Assembly: GCA_002349525.1 (NCBI GenBank)
Contig: DEDL01000008.1
Span: 1-64,000 of the forward strand
From: Lachnoclostridium sp. UBA2905
GTDB taxonomy: Bacteria; Bacillota; Clostridia; Lachnospirales; Lachnospiraceae
Direction: 5' to 3'
Length of the DNA stretch: 64,000 nt
A model generated the notes under the pieces. It had not been told where the DNA came from. It made no database searches and saw nothing but the letters and a program-made list of their open reading frames with translations. This document shows, in pieces, positions 17,642 to 26,666 of this stretch (position 1 is its first letter; the number at the start of each line of letters is the position of its first letter). The translations under genes and the position numbers were made by a program.

Positions 17642-19159
17642 TTATTCAAACTTCCATGTATCAAAAAGTGCATTGCCGGAAAGCTCTGCTCCTTCAAATG
17701 ATATTATAAGATCATGAACTCCCTTAAGTAATTCCTTATCCATAACAATGTTTCCTGTAAATTCACTATAATCATTGATACTATCTGTTTTTCCAACCTT
17801 AACCGAAGCGATAAGGTTCTTATCATCTATCTCATCTGCATAAAAGCTTATTGTGAAATCCACTTCTGATGATGCTTTTACTTTAACGTTGTTGCATGTT
17901 CCGTCGCCAAAGTCAACCTTTGATAAGCCTGTCCAGTCTCCATTATCAAGCATATCCAGACTCATATCCATCTCACAGGTTCTGGCATCCTTACTGATCT
18001 TTTTAGGTTCAGTTGCAACGCCCTCTCCCCATGCAAATGTTACTGCCTTATTCTCCTCATATGGATTAACATTCTTAAGCTGCTTTGCTGTACCGGTCTT
18101 TGTCATATTGTGTACACGTACTTTTCCATCCTCATACACATCCATTACATCTACATATGATGTTCTGTAAGCAGATTTTTCAGGTGCATTCTCAAAAGGT
18201 ATATTCATATCAATCTCATACTGTGGTGTATGATAGAACATATAGTGAACACCATCTACAGCAAGTACACAATGATGATTATTGCCCCATGCTTTACCAC
18301 TAAAGTACTGGCTCTGTCCAGGATTCTGCATCATCTCACCCTGATAAGTAAATGGTCCCATTGGGTTTTTACTTGTCATATATGAAATCTGAGCCTTACC
18401 CATTGCCTGACCGGCCTCTTCTGACCAGTTACTGCAATAGCTGTAATAATATGTATCACCTATTTTGTTGATACCTGAATCCTCAAACATATATGGTGCA
18501 TCAATAAGCACAGCTGGACCATCAAGACTAATCATGTCTTTACCAAGCTTTGCAACTCTTCCGGTCTTAGGTGCCTTCTCCATTCCACTTGGAACACCAC
18601 CACCAAAATATATATAACCTGTGCCATCATCATCTACAAGCACTGCCGGGTCAAATAACCATTCAACTCCAGCAACTCCAGCATCTTCTCTTGTTATCAT
18701 AGGCTTTCCAAGTGGATCTCTCCATGGTCCAATAGGACTGTCAGCCTCAAGTACACCTATATTAGCTGCTGAATTGGCAAAATAAAGAAAAAACTTTGTT
18801 TTTTCTTCACCTGTTTTCTCATCTTTCACCTTGTTATAGCATACAGCCGGAGCCCATGAATTGCTAGCCCACTTTGCAATTCCCTCACGTTTGCTGTGCT
18901 CATCTGCAGCAACCTGAATGATTCCGTGATCTGTCCAGTTAACCATATCATCAGATGATATACAGTTTATTCCTTTGATGTTACCATAGAAGTTTTTATA
19001 ATATTCCCCAGCATCATTTTTATAAAATCCGCCTGAATCATTGCTTCCATATACATAGATTCTTCCTTCATATTCGATTGCATATGGATCAGCTAAAAAC
19101 CTCTGGGCAATTATAGGATTATTAAGTCCCTTCTCTTTTTTAATTGCTAATGAATTCAT
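17642..19159 (-). CDS. Glycoside hydrolase family 43 with C-terminal CBM6-like domain, cytoplasmic
   Basis: The 505-residue product lacks a signal peptide, so it probably acts inside the cell on imported oligosaccharides. Five-bladed propeller features of GH43 are present: base Asp in RFLADPYAIEYEG (residue about 24), the helper Asp in WLFDPAVLVDDDG (about 170) and the acid Glu in APYMFEDSGINKIG (about 230). The last 130 residues form a beta-sandwich like CBM6 (VKASSEVDFTISFYADE ... GVHDLIISFEG). Similar enzymes release arabinose or xylose from arabinoxylan or arabinan oligosaccharides; the exact specificity cannot be read from sequence. A GGAG site precedes the ATG. It lies after a terminator that separates it from the secreted GH43. 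Confidence 0.88.
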   Translation of the reverse strand: MNSLAIKKEKGLNNPIIAQRFLADPYAIEYEGRIYVYGSNDSGGFYKNDAGEYYKNFYGNIKGINCISSDDMVNWTDHGIIQVAADEHSKREGIAKWASNSWAPAVCYNKVKDEKTGEEKTKFFLYFANSAANIGVLEADSPIGPWRDPLGKPMITREDAGVAGVEWLFDPAVLVDDDGTGYIYFGGGVPSGMEKAPKTGRVAKLGKDMISLDGPAVLIDAPYMFEDSGINKIGDTYYYSYCSNWSEEAGQAMGKAQISYMTSKNPMGPFTYQGEMMQNPGQSQYFSGKAWGNNHHCVLAVDGVHYMFYHTPQYEIDMNIPFENAPEKSAYRTSYVDVMDVYEDGKVRVHNMTKTGTAKQLKNVNPYEENKAVTFAWGEGVATEPKKISKDARTCEMDMSLDMLDNGDWTGLSKVDFGDGTCNNVKVKASSEVDFTISFYADEIDDKNLIASVKVGKTDSINDYSEFTGNIVMDKELLKGVHDLIISFEGAELSGNALFDTWKFE

Positions 19160-19255
19160 CCCTGCTTTTCTCCTATCTCTTATAAACGTATATTTTGTAT
19201 TATAAATGAAACACCTGTTATTAACAATATATAACTAAAAAAATTGTAAAAAACA

Positions 19256-19292
19256 TCGCCCCTTTTTCAGTCTCATTCTGAAATAGGGACGA
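19256..19292 (-). terminator. Rho-independent terminator after secreted GH43
   Basis: Imperfect stem on the minus strand, CGTCCCTATTTCAG pairing with CTGAAAAAGGGGCG around a seven-base loop, followed by GATGTTTTTT. It ends the transcript of the GH43 gene at 19443-21578. Confidence 0.75.
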
Positions 19293-19345
19293 TATCATTT
19301 GTTAAAATTTCAATTACAAGGTTTTTATCACTAATTTTTTTAGAT

Positions 19346-19441
19346 AGCTTCTATTAAAAATAGCTTACATTAAGAATACTTACATTATAAGCTTCTATTA
19401 AGGAAGCTTACATTAAGAATACTTCCATCACAAAGCTTCTA
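19346..19441. repeat. About 44-base direct repeat downstream of secreted GH43
   Basis: AGCTTCTATTAA followed by AGCTTACATTAAGAATACTT occurs twice with a period of about 44 bases, and a third start lies at 19434. With the terminator, this accounts for most of the 283-base gap; no gene is seen in it. Confidence 0.6.
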
Positions 19442-19442
19442 T

Positions 19443-21578
19443 TTACTGATACTGCTTGTAATAATCAAAATCTACATATCCACCTTCTTCGCTTGTAGCA
19501 TAACTTGAAAGCCAGGTTCTTGCACCCATGAATGTTGTTCCTGTATCAAATCTCATTGAAAGTTCCTCACCAAATTTGGTCCAGTTTGATCCATCCATGC
19601 TATAGTAGAAGGTTGCCTTATCAGATCTCTGTTTTCCTGTATTGAAACTGTATTCAACCTTAAGAAATACTTTTTCGCCATCTTTTATCTGCTCACTTGA
19701 TACAGCATTCTCTTTAATAACATCAGATGCTTTAGCCTTCTTACCACCATCAGTTCCGCTTCCCTGGAATATGTATCTGTTGCCATTCTCATCACATTTA
19801 ACACCGATCATACCGTAGTCGCTTCCAACTGCTACAATTCCGGCATAATCTCCTGCCTTCATTCCATCTGTAACAATTGCTGTTTCTGATGTGAACTTAG
19901 GTCCTACTGTTCTTTGTGTAAGTGAGTTTCTTGCAAACCAGATATTATTAGCAAGAGCACCATTTGTTATTCTGTAGTAACCTGGATTTGCTGTTACTGA
20001 CCAGTTATTGTTGTCAGGGTTATGGTTCCACTGCCATACAAGTTTAAGTTTATCACCTTCTGCATATGTGAAATCGTCATCATCAACAATATAATTAGAC
20101 TTTCCACTATTGTTAAGTCTTACCTTCATAGACTGCTTAGCTTCACTTGCATGGAACTCACCATTATCATCATATGTTCCCATAATTGGCCAGTCTTTAT
20201 AATTGTTGCCATCTTTGTCTGTGTAATCCCAGTTAACGGCAACAATTGAAGGAATACGTCCAACTGCATCATGATCCTGGAAAAGAATTCCGTACCAGTC
20301 ACCATAAATAGTATCTACGATACCACCCTGGGCAAGACCTGTTGTATATTCATATGTTGAACCCTGATATACTATCTGCTCTTCCCACTCACCATTAAGA
20401 AGGTCATCTGTTCTGTAACATACTTCTGTTCTGAACCATCCTGAAACAGGAGAAGCAATAATCATAATATAGTAATACTTGCCTATGTGATATGCATGTG
20501 AACCTTCCCAAAGGCCCCACTCTGATGGCTTATCAAATAACTTCTTAGAATTACCTACTTTAACAAGTTCTCCAAGCTCTCCTTCATTGAAAGGCTCTTC
20601 AAAATCAAGCTCCTGAAGATTAGAACCACCATATATTACATACATATGTCCATCATCAAATAAAAGTGCAGGATCATGGAAACTTGCATCGATATGATAT
20701 CCCTGCCATGTTCCATTCTCTATATCATTAGTTGTGTAGCAGAAGAATCCACCACCATTTACATTAAATACAACATAGAATAAACCAGTTTCTTCGTTAT
20801 ATCTGATTGCAGCGGCCCATGAGCCATTACTATACATCTGCTTTCCATTCTCAAGATTGTTCTGCTCAAGATCTGGAAGTGCATCATATACATAATTAAC
20901 AATTTCCCAATGAGCAAGATCTGTTGACTTCATAATAGGTACACCAGGGCAAAGATTCATAGTTGTACTAACCATATAATAATTACCGCCTACACGTATG
21001 AAATCACAGTCAGGAATATCTGAGAATATTGTTGGATAATCTACAACAGCAAGATTATTCTCATTTAAAACAGGAACAGCTGTTGGAACTGAAGGATCTG
21101 TTGTAGGTGAAGGTACCTGTGTCTGAGTTGTATTTGTTGTTGGTGCTACTGTAGAATTAGGTGTAAGGCTTGTAGCTGCACTTACAGGTGTCTGTTTTGG
21201 AACTGTAACATTCTGCTTATTATCAGCCTTATTACTTACCTTTACTGCACATGATAAGACTTTCTTACCTTTTTTAAGCTTAACTGTTGCTTTTACAACT
21301 GCTTTACCAGCTTTTTTAGCTGTAATAACCGCTTTCTTGCTGCCCTTTTTCTTAACTGCAACAAATTTTTTCTTAGTTGACTTAAAACTTACACGCTTAA
21401 TATTCTTTCCTGATACCTTAAGTGTGAATTTGCCGCCTACATTTAAATTGATACTCTTTTTGTTCAGTTTAACCTTTACTGCAGCATCTGAATTAGCAGC
21501 AGGGACAACTGATAACCCCATAGCGACTACTGCTGTAATTGCAATAATCTTTTGTGTTAAAGCATGTTTCTTTTTCAT
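19443..21578 (-). CDS. Secreted multidomain GH43 (arabinofuranosidase/xylosidase type)
   Basis: The 711-residue product has a signal peptide (residues 1-33, ending near SDAAVKV). A Lys-rich Ig-like domain follows (about 34-115, LNKKSINLNVGGKFTLKVSG), probably for cell-wall contact. Next are a Thr/Pro linker (about 120-165) and a GH43 catalytic propeller with base Asp in PDCDFIRVGG, helper Asp in FHDPALLFDD and acid Glu in GLWEGSHAYH. The C-terminal 200 residues are the concanavalin-like sandwich of GH43 xylosidases. It probably trims side chains of arabinoxylan or arabinan outside the cell. GGAGG precedes the ATG, and a 12-base inverted repeat lies 48 bases upstream of the start. Confidence 0.88.
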   Translation of the reverse strand: MKKKHALTQKIIAITAVVAMGLSVVPAANSDAAVKVKLNKKSINLNVGGKFTLKVSGKNIKRVSFKSTKKKFVAVKKKGSKKAVITAKKAGKAVVKATVKLKKGKKVLSCAVKVSNKADNKQNVTVPKQTPVSAATSLTPNSTVAPTTNTTQTQVPSPTTDPSVPTAVPVLNENNLAVVDYPTIFSDIPDCDFIRVGGNYYMVSTTMNLCPGVPIMKSTDLAHWEIVNYVYDALPDLEQNNLENGKQMYSNGSWAAAIRYNEETGLFYVVFNVNGGGFFCYTTNDIENGTWQGYHIDASFHDPALLFDDGHMYVIYGGSNLQELDFEEPFNEGELGELVKVGNSKKLFDKPSEWGLWEGSHAYHIGKYYYIMIIASPVSGWFRTEVCYRTDDLLNGEWEEQIVYQGSTYEYTTGLAQGGIVDTIYGDWYGILFQDHDAVGRIPSIVAVNWDYTDKDGNNYKDWPIMGTYDDNGEFHASEAKQSMKVRLNNSGKSNYIVDDDDFTYAEGDKLKLVWQWNHNPDNNNWSVTANPGYYRITNGALANNIWFARNSLTQRTVGPKFTSETAIVTDGMKAGDYAGIVAVGSDYGMIGVKCDENGNRYIFQGSGTDGGKKAKASDVIKENAVSSEQIKDGEKVFLKVEYSFNTGKQRSDKATFYYSMDGSNWTKFGEELSMRFDTGTTFMGARTWLSSYATSEEGGYVDFDYYKQYQ

Positions 21579-21625
21579 GTTTTACCTCCATATTAATAGC
21601 TTTTTGCATTTTTGTTTATTACCAA

Positions 21626-21661
21626 GAATATCAGACGCAGGAATACTCACGTCTGATATTC
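21626..21661. promoter_or_regulatory. Inverted repeat before secreted GH43
   Basis: GAATATCAGACG and CGTCTGATATTC form a perfect 12-base inverted repeat around a 12-base spacer. Neither strand shows a T-run after it, so it is a poor terminator. It lies in the likely leader of the GH43 gene and could be an operator or an RNA hairpin. Confidence 0.45.
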
Positions 21662-21746
21662 AATGTTTAACTATGTAATATGCATTTCAATTCTTTTATG
21701 TACTACTTCTATAAGCTATCCTTCTATAACATCTTTGTGATGTACA

Positions 21747-23036
21747 TTATTTGAATTTAGCTTTTTTAGAAATTCCTGCCTTCTTAAGAAGCTTCTTGTA
21801 AGCAGCCTTCTTAGCCTTTGGTGATTTAACTGTAATCTTCTTAGCTGTTCCCTTGAATGCCTTCTTGCCAATTGACTTAATAGCCTTTGACTTAATAGTT
21901 ACTGTCTTAAGTGACTTGCATCCGCTAAATGCATTCTTTCCGATTGTAGCTACGTTAGCACCAATTGTAACAGACTTGATATCTGATTCGCCCTTGAAAG
22001 CGTTAGCATTGATTGCTGTTACCTTGTAAGTAAATTCATCATCTTCAAATGAAATTGTTGCAGGAATGTTAAGCTTTGATTTTGGCTCATCAAATTCAAC
22101 AACAGCTACTGTATCTTTTCCGGTTACCTTATATGTAATTCCCTTAACAGCTTCTTCATAACCAACTTCAAGTTCTGGTTCATCAACTGCAACAAATGGA
22201 GTCTGAACTGGAGCCTGAACTGCTGGAGCCTGTGTTGCAGGTGCAACTGTTGGAGCCTGTGTTGCAGGTGCTTCTGTTGCCTTAACAACCTCAGCTACTC
22301 TAAAGTTATCAATGAAATAATCTTCTGTATTTTTATCACTGTATGAAACATTGTTACCCTGTCCAGCCTTTTCTGGATAAGCCATGAAAATGAAGAGGTA
22401 GCAATTACCAGCAAGACTTGCTTCATCATCTTTTACTGTAAATGTACCTTCAAGACGCTCCCATGTACCTTTTTCAGCACCCTTAAGTGAACCAATCTGA
22501 TTGTACATAGCATTCTGTGTTTCCTTAACCTGCTTAGCCTCCTCTGAGTCTGAAGCATACTTTTTACCATCTGCAGCTACAATATCACTACCTGATGTTT
22601 GATATCCCTTTGAGAAATATACTCCCATCTTGAATGCTCTTTGTACACCATATCCTTTATCTTCTACTGCATCATTCTCATGTGAAACATCTACTGAAAT
22701 CTTATATGTAACTCCTGGTGTAAGTTTCTTAAGGTCATAGCATGCACCATTTCTCTCCCACCAGTCAGTTCCCTTAGCTCTGTTTGATACTTTAAGACAG
22801 TTATTACCTGTAACATTCTCGCCAAACTCTGCTCCAGCATTACTGTTAAGACCTTCCTCGATACTGAATGCTACTCCATTACTGTTGAATTCTCCTACAT
22901 TACCATCCTCAAACGTATAATCACATGTACCGTTTGCATCAGCCTTTGCTGCACCACCATTGCCAATTGCAACAAGACCAGCCATAAGGCATACTGCAGC
23001 GCTTGCTGCAAAAATTCTTAATCCATTTTTCTTCAT
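21747..23036 (-). CDS. Secreted CBM22-like protein with leucine-rich C-terminal domain
   Basis: The 429-residue product has a signal peptide (about 1-33). A carbohydrate-binding beta-sandwich of CBM22/CBM4 style follows (about 38-250: TFEDGNVGEFNSNG, LKKLTPGVTYKISVDV, FIDNFRVAEV), but there is no catalytic domain. Then come an Ala/Pro/Thr linker (ATEAPATQAPTVAPATQAP) and a C-terminal LRR_5 segment (GKNAFSGCKSLKTVTI, FKGTAKKITVKSPKAKK) ending in a very basic tail. Such tails are a feature I associate with Lachnospiraceae surface enzymes and likely hold the protein in the wall. It probably holds xylan-type polysaccharide at the surface for the nearby GH43. GGAGG precedes the ATG. Confidence 0.8.
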   Translation of the reverse strand: MKKNGLRIFAASAAVCLMAGLVAIGNGGAAKADANGTCDYTFEDGNVGEFNSNGVAFSIEEGLNSNAGAEFGENVTGNNCLKVSNRAKGTDWWERNGACYDLKKLTPGVTYKISVDVSHENDAVEDKGYGVQRAFKMGVYFSKGYQTSGSDIVAADGKKYASDSEEAKQVKETQNAMYNQIGSLKGAEKGTWERLEGTFTVKDDEASLAGNCYLFIFMAYPEKAGQGNNVSYSDKNTEDYFIDNFRVAEVVKATEAPATQAPTVAPATQAPAVQAPVQTPFVAVDEPELEVGYEEAVKGITYKVTGKDTVAVVEFDEPKSKLNIPATISFEDDEFTYKVTAINANAFKGESDIKSVTIGANVATIGKNAFSGCKSLKTVTIKSKAIKSIGKKAFKGTAKKITVKSPKAKKAAYKKLLKKAGISKKAKFK

Positions 23037-23093
23037 TATTAATACCTCCGTTTTATTATTTTGTATTTTACAAAACTTTAATTAATTATACCA

Positions 23094-24338
23094 CTAATAC
23101 GCTCTCTCTTCAAGCATTTTTTCTGTAACAGTAAGCATTCGCATAGTCTTTTTGCCGTACTCAATCCTTGTCACAATATCCTCTGCCTGAAAGCATCCTT
23201 CGTCAATATAATTGATTTTTTTCTTCACTTTTTTTCCATTCTCCATATCATTTATGGCATCAGCAACATAAGGTGCTGAAAGAGGATTACACTCAAAATC
23301 TGCATTAATTTTCCCATCAAGAACTCTCTTTAAACCATCATGTACTGCATCAAATGATACAATTATGACATCACCATTAACTCCATAACTTATTCCTGCT
23401 TCATCTAAGGCTTCCATGGCCCCCCAGGCCTCATTATCATTGTGGCATATTACAACATCAATTTTATTATCATAGCTGTCCAGGAATTCTTTCATAACCT
23501 TCTTACCGTCTTCTTCCGTAAACATGCCATCCTTTTCTTCAAGCCTTGTCCAGTTAGTATTACTGTTAAGATATTTTCCAAAGCCCCTGGTTCTGCCAAG
23601 CTGAGCTGCAGAACCTATTGTTCCGGCTATAGTTACTATATTAATCTCTTCATCCTGTCGTCCCTTAGCTTCAAGATAAGTCTGAAGCCATGCACCGGCC
23701 GCCTCGCCCTCACCTTCAAAATCAGAGCCAAACCAGGCGACATAAAGTGAATCATCACAGTCAATTGTTCTGTCTATAAGAAATACAGGAATATTCTGGG
23801 CTTTAGCTTCCTTCAAAACTTCATTCCATCCATACGTTACTATAGGATCAATAACAATATAATCAAGCCTCTGCTCAATAAATGATCTGACCGCCTCCTT
23901 CTGGGTTTCAGGATTATTGTCCGCATCAACAAATACAAGATTATATCCCTTACTTTCAGAAAAGGTTTCCTGAGCACAGGTTGTTGCAGCCATTCTCCAT
24001 GCTGATTCATGGCCAACCTGGGCAAAACCTACACTTATAAGATTATCTGTATTATCTGCATTGTTATCACTCTTTGTAAGATTATCCGTTCTGTTTTTTT
24101 CTTCGTTATCTAATGTATTATTCTCCGGTGTATCAGTAGCTTTATCTGTATTATCATCAGTATTCTCTGCAGGATTTTCCGTGTTTACATCTTTCCTGTC
24201 AGTATTGTCAGGATCTGAAACAATATTATCAGTGGTCTCAGGCTTCACATCCTCATTCTTTGCTTCTCCGGTACAACCTGTCAAAAAACTTAACCCCATA
24301 ACAGCGGCTGCCATCACTGCAAAACAACGTTTTTTCAA
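23094..24338 (-). CDS. Sugar-binding lipoprotein (YtfQ-like)
   Basis: The 414-residue product starts at TTG (AGGGGGTG five bases before it) and has a lipobox (SFLTGCTG). An unusual spacer of about 75 residues, rich in Asp, Asn and Thr (TDDNTDKATDTPENN), precedes the folded domain. The periplasmic-binding fold begins at ISVGFAQVGHESAWRMA, close to YtfQ-type galactofuranose-binding proteins (pattern VGFSQVGSESGWR), and includes LIDRTIDC. It is the second binding protein of the locus and follows a terminator after the permease genes, so it is probably a separate unit. It likely delivers furanose sugars to the same membrane proteins. Confidence 0.87.
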   Translation of the reverse strand: MKKRCFAVMAAAVMGLSFLTGCTGEAKNEDVKPETTDNIVSDPDNTDRKDVNTENPAENTDDNTDKATDTPENNTLDNEEKNRTDNLTKSDNNADNTDNLISVGFAQVGHESAWRMAATTCAQETFSESKGYNLVFVDADNNPETQKEAVRSFIEQRLDYIVIDPIVTYGWNEVLKEAKAQNIPVFLIDRTIDCDDSLYVAWFGSDFEGEGEAAGAWLQTYLEAKGRQDEEINIVTIAGTIGSAAQLGRTRGFGKYLNSNTNWTRLEEKDGMFTEEDGKKVMKEFLDSYDNKIDVVICHNDNEAWGAMEALDEAGISYGVNGDVIIVSFDAVHDGLKRVLDGKINADFECNPLSAPYVADAINDMENGKKVKKKINYIDEGCFQAEDIVTRIEYGKKTMRMLTVTEKMLEERAY

Positions 24339-24450
24339 AACTTCACCCCCTGAAGTTATCCAAACTCTATTCCTTAATACCTAAAAATCACGTTACAAAA
24401 CACTAATACGAATTATATCAATTTTATATTTTATTTGCAAGCACGTAAAA

Positions 24451-24481
24451 ACGGCTCCGCAGATGCTCTCTGCGAAGCCGT
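24451..24481. terminator. Rho-independent terminator after permease genes
   Basis: Stem ACGGCT-CGCAGA / TCTGCG-AGCCGT with one mismatch and a five-base loop. A-runs and T-runs lie on both sides, so it can work in both directions. Confidence 0.85.
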
Positions 24482-24524
24482 AAAAACATAATCATTATTA
24501 AGGATTATAGAAAATTTAAGGATA

Positions 24525-25574
24525 TTAAGCTCTATGTTTACGAGCCATGATAACACTCTGTAATACAAGGAATAAACAAAGCATTCCTGCAATAGTAATA
24601 CCTGTCCACCATGCATCGTCAAGTCCTGCTGATGTAACAATGTTCTGGATTGTTGAAAGTGAAAGCACTCCGAAGAATGTTCCAATGATATTACCAACAC
24701 CACCAGTAAGCATTGTACCACCGATGATGGATGATGCTATGGCGTTCATTTCCATTCCACTCGCATTAGTAGCTGAACCACTACCTACGTGAATGAAGTA
24801 TACATAACCTGCAATTCCTGCAAGAAGACCAGAGATAAGGTGTGAAATGAAACGTGTTCTCTTAACATTGATACCAAGCATAAGAGCACTCTGTGAATTA
24901 CCACCTACTGCATAGAAGCTACGTCCAAGTTTTGTCCATCTGAGTACACAGAAGAGAACAACAACTGTAATTAAAGCAACTATAACTCCAACCTCAACGT
25001 AAGCATCTACATACATACCTTTTCTGTTTGTAGAACCCATTCCAGGAACGATTACTCGAGTATTTTTAAGTGCCTGGAACTGTTCATTGGCAACGTTGAA
25101 TGGGTTAGTATTAACAATAGTTGTCATACCCTTTGCGAAGAACATTCCGGCCAAAGTAACAATGAATGGCTGAATGTCAAGGTATGCTACTAAGAATCCC
25201 TGTACAACACCAAATGCAATACCAATTCCAAGAGCAATAAGTATTGAAGTTAATACGCTTCCATTATGGAAATCAAGATTAACTGCACAGCACATTGTAA
25301 CAAGTGCAACAACACCACCTACTGAAATATCGATTCCACCGGTAATCATAACTATACTCATACCACAAGATACAATAATAAGTCCACCCTGTGTATTAAG
25401 TATGTTAAAGAAGGTCTGTGGTTTAAGGAATCCAGCACCCTGGAACACGATAGCTCCGATGTACATTAAGAAGAAAACAACAATTGTAATCCCAAGCAAG
25501 AGATTTGTATCAGTCATATTCTTTAACTTTGTACCAATTCCATTACCGGATACAGCTGATTTATTTGATGACAT
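24525..25574 (-). CDS. Sugar ABC transporter permease (YjfF/RbsC type)
   Basis: The 349-residue product is an RbsC-family (BPD_transp_2) permease with eight to ten membrane segments. Family motifs include SVGGVVALVTMCCAV, GMFFAKGMTTIVNTNPFNV, GRSFYAVGGNSQSALMLGIN and ASSIIGGTMLTGGVGNIIG. The arrangement binding protein - ATPase - permease - permease is that of the E. coli ytfQRT-yjfF galactofuranose importer, and this gene takes the yjfF place. GGAGG precedes the ATG. It is separated by one base from the permease gene before it. Confidence 0.9.
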   Translation of the reverse strand: MSSNKSAVSGNGIGTKLKNMTDTNLLLGITIVVFFLMYIGAIVFQGAGFLKPQTFFNILNTQGGLIIVSCGMSIVMITGGIDISVGGVVALVTMCCAVNLDFHNGSVLTSILIALGIGIAFGVVQGFLVAYLDIQPFIVTLAGMFFAKGMTTIVNTNPFNVANEQFQALKNTRVIVPGMGSTNRKGMYVDAYVEVGVIVALITVVVLFCVLRWTKLGRSFYAVGGNSQSALMLGINVKRTRFISHLISGLLAGIAGYVYFIHVGSGSATNASGMEMNAIASSIIGGTMLTGGVGNIIGTFFGVLSLSTIQNIVTSAGLDDAWWTGITIAGMLCLFLVLQSVIMARKHRA

Positions 25575-25575
25575 A

Positions 25576-26664
25576 TTAGCTGACCTCCTTTTTATTTGCT
25601 TTCATTTTAGCACCAAGCTGTGTGAGTTTTTCTCTTACAACAGGTGCACTAAGTACAACAAGCAAAATAACTACAACAGCCTTGTAAGCTGGAAGTGCGT
25701 CTGACTGTACTTTGAACTTATAGAGTGTAGTAGTAAGGAACTGGATAACATATGCTCCAATAATAGAAGCTGTCATATTAAACTTACCACCACTAAGTGC
25801 GTTACCACCAAGTGCAACCGCAAGGATAGCATCCATTTCAATATCCTTTGCAACTACTGAGTAGTTGATAGTTGAAATACGGCTTACCTTTATGAGTGCT
25901 GCTACAGCAACACAGATACCAAGAATTACGAATGTAAGGAACTTGATAAATATCGGGTTAATACCGTTAAGTCTTGATGAATTCTCATTGATACCAACTG
26001 CCTGTGTATATAAACCAATTGTTGTAAACCTAAGTACAAGGAATATAAGAAGTACACATATCATAGCAATGATAAATGGTGTTGGAATAGGGAATCCTGG
26101 AATATAGTTACCAAATACTCCGAATGATTTAACGTTAACAACTGGAAGTGTGTTGTTATTAATCCATGCTGCGATTGAACGTCCTGCTGTAAAGAGGATA
26201 AGTGTTGCAACCATTGGCTGGATATTAAATATAGCAACAAGCATTCCGTTAAATGCTCCGAAAATCATTGAAACAACAATAGCAATAATTAAAGCAACAA
26301 TAATTGGAGCTTTATATTCAGTAACACTCTGTTCTCCACCACAAACTACTCTAAGGATAACTGATCCGGCGATAGCAATTGTAGCACCAACGGAAATATC
26401 CTGTCCACCTGTAGCTGCAGTAACGAGTGTCATACCAATCGCAAGTATTGCAAGCTCTGAACCCATATCAAGGATTGATATAAGGTTTCCTGACAATACT
26501 TTGAATCCATCAGCATTCTCACCTAATCTGATAGCGTAGAATGAAGGGTCCATAATCAGGTTAAACAAAGCAAGTAACAATAATGCTGCGATAGGAATAA
26601 ATAACTGGTTTCTCAAAATCGCGGAAAATGAAAATCCGGACTTTTCTGTTTTAGTCTTTCCCAT
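25576..26664 (-). CDS. Sugar ABC transporter permease (YtfT/RbsC type)
   Basis: The 362-residue RbsC-family permease has the segments MGSELAILAIGMTLVTAATG, GGQDISVGATIAIAGS, FNIQPMVATLILFTAGRSIA and LAVALGGNALSGGKFN. It pairs with the next permease to form the membrane channel. GGAGG lies before the ATG. It is two bases after the ATPase gene, so translation is probably coupled. Confidence 0.9.
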   Translation of the reverse strand: MGKTKTEKSGFSFSAILRNQLFIPIAALLLLALFNLIMDPSFYAIRLGENADGFKVLSGNLISILDMGSELAILAIGMTLVTAATGGQDISVGATIAIAGSVILRVVCGGEQSVTEYKAPIIVALIIAIVVSMIFGAFNGMLVAIFNIQPMVATLILFTAGRSIAAWINNNTLPVVNVKSFGVFGNYIPGFPIPTPFIIAMICVLLIFLVLRFTTIGLYTQAVGINENSSRLNGINPIFIKFLTFVILGICVAVAALIKVSRISTINYSVVAKDIEMDAILAVALGGNALSGGKFNMTASIIGAYVIQFLTTTLYKFKVQSDALPAYKAVVVILLVVLSAPVVREKLTQLGAKMKANKKEVS

Positions 26665-26666
26665 TT

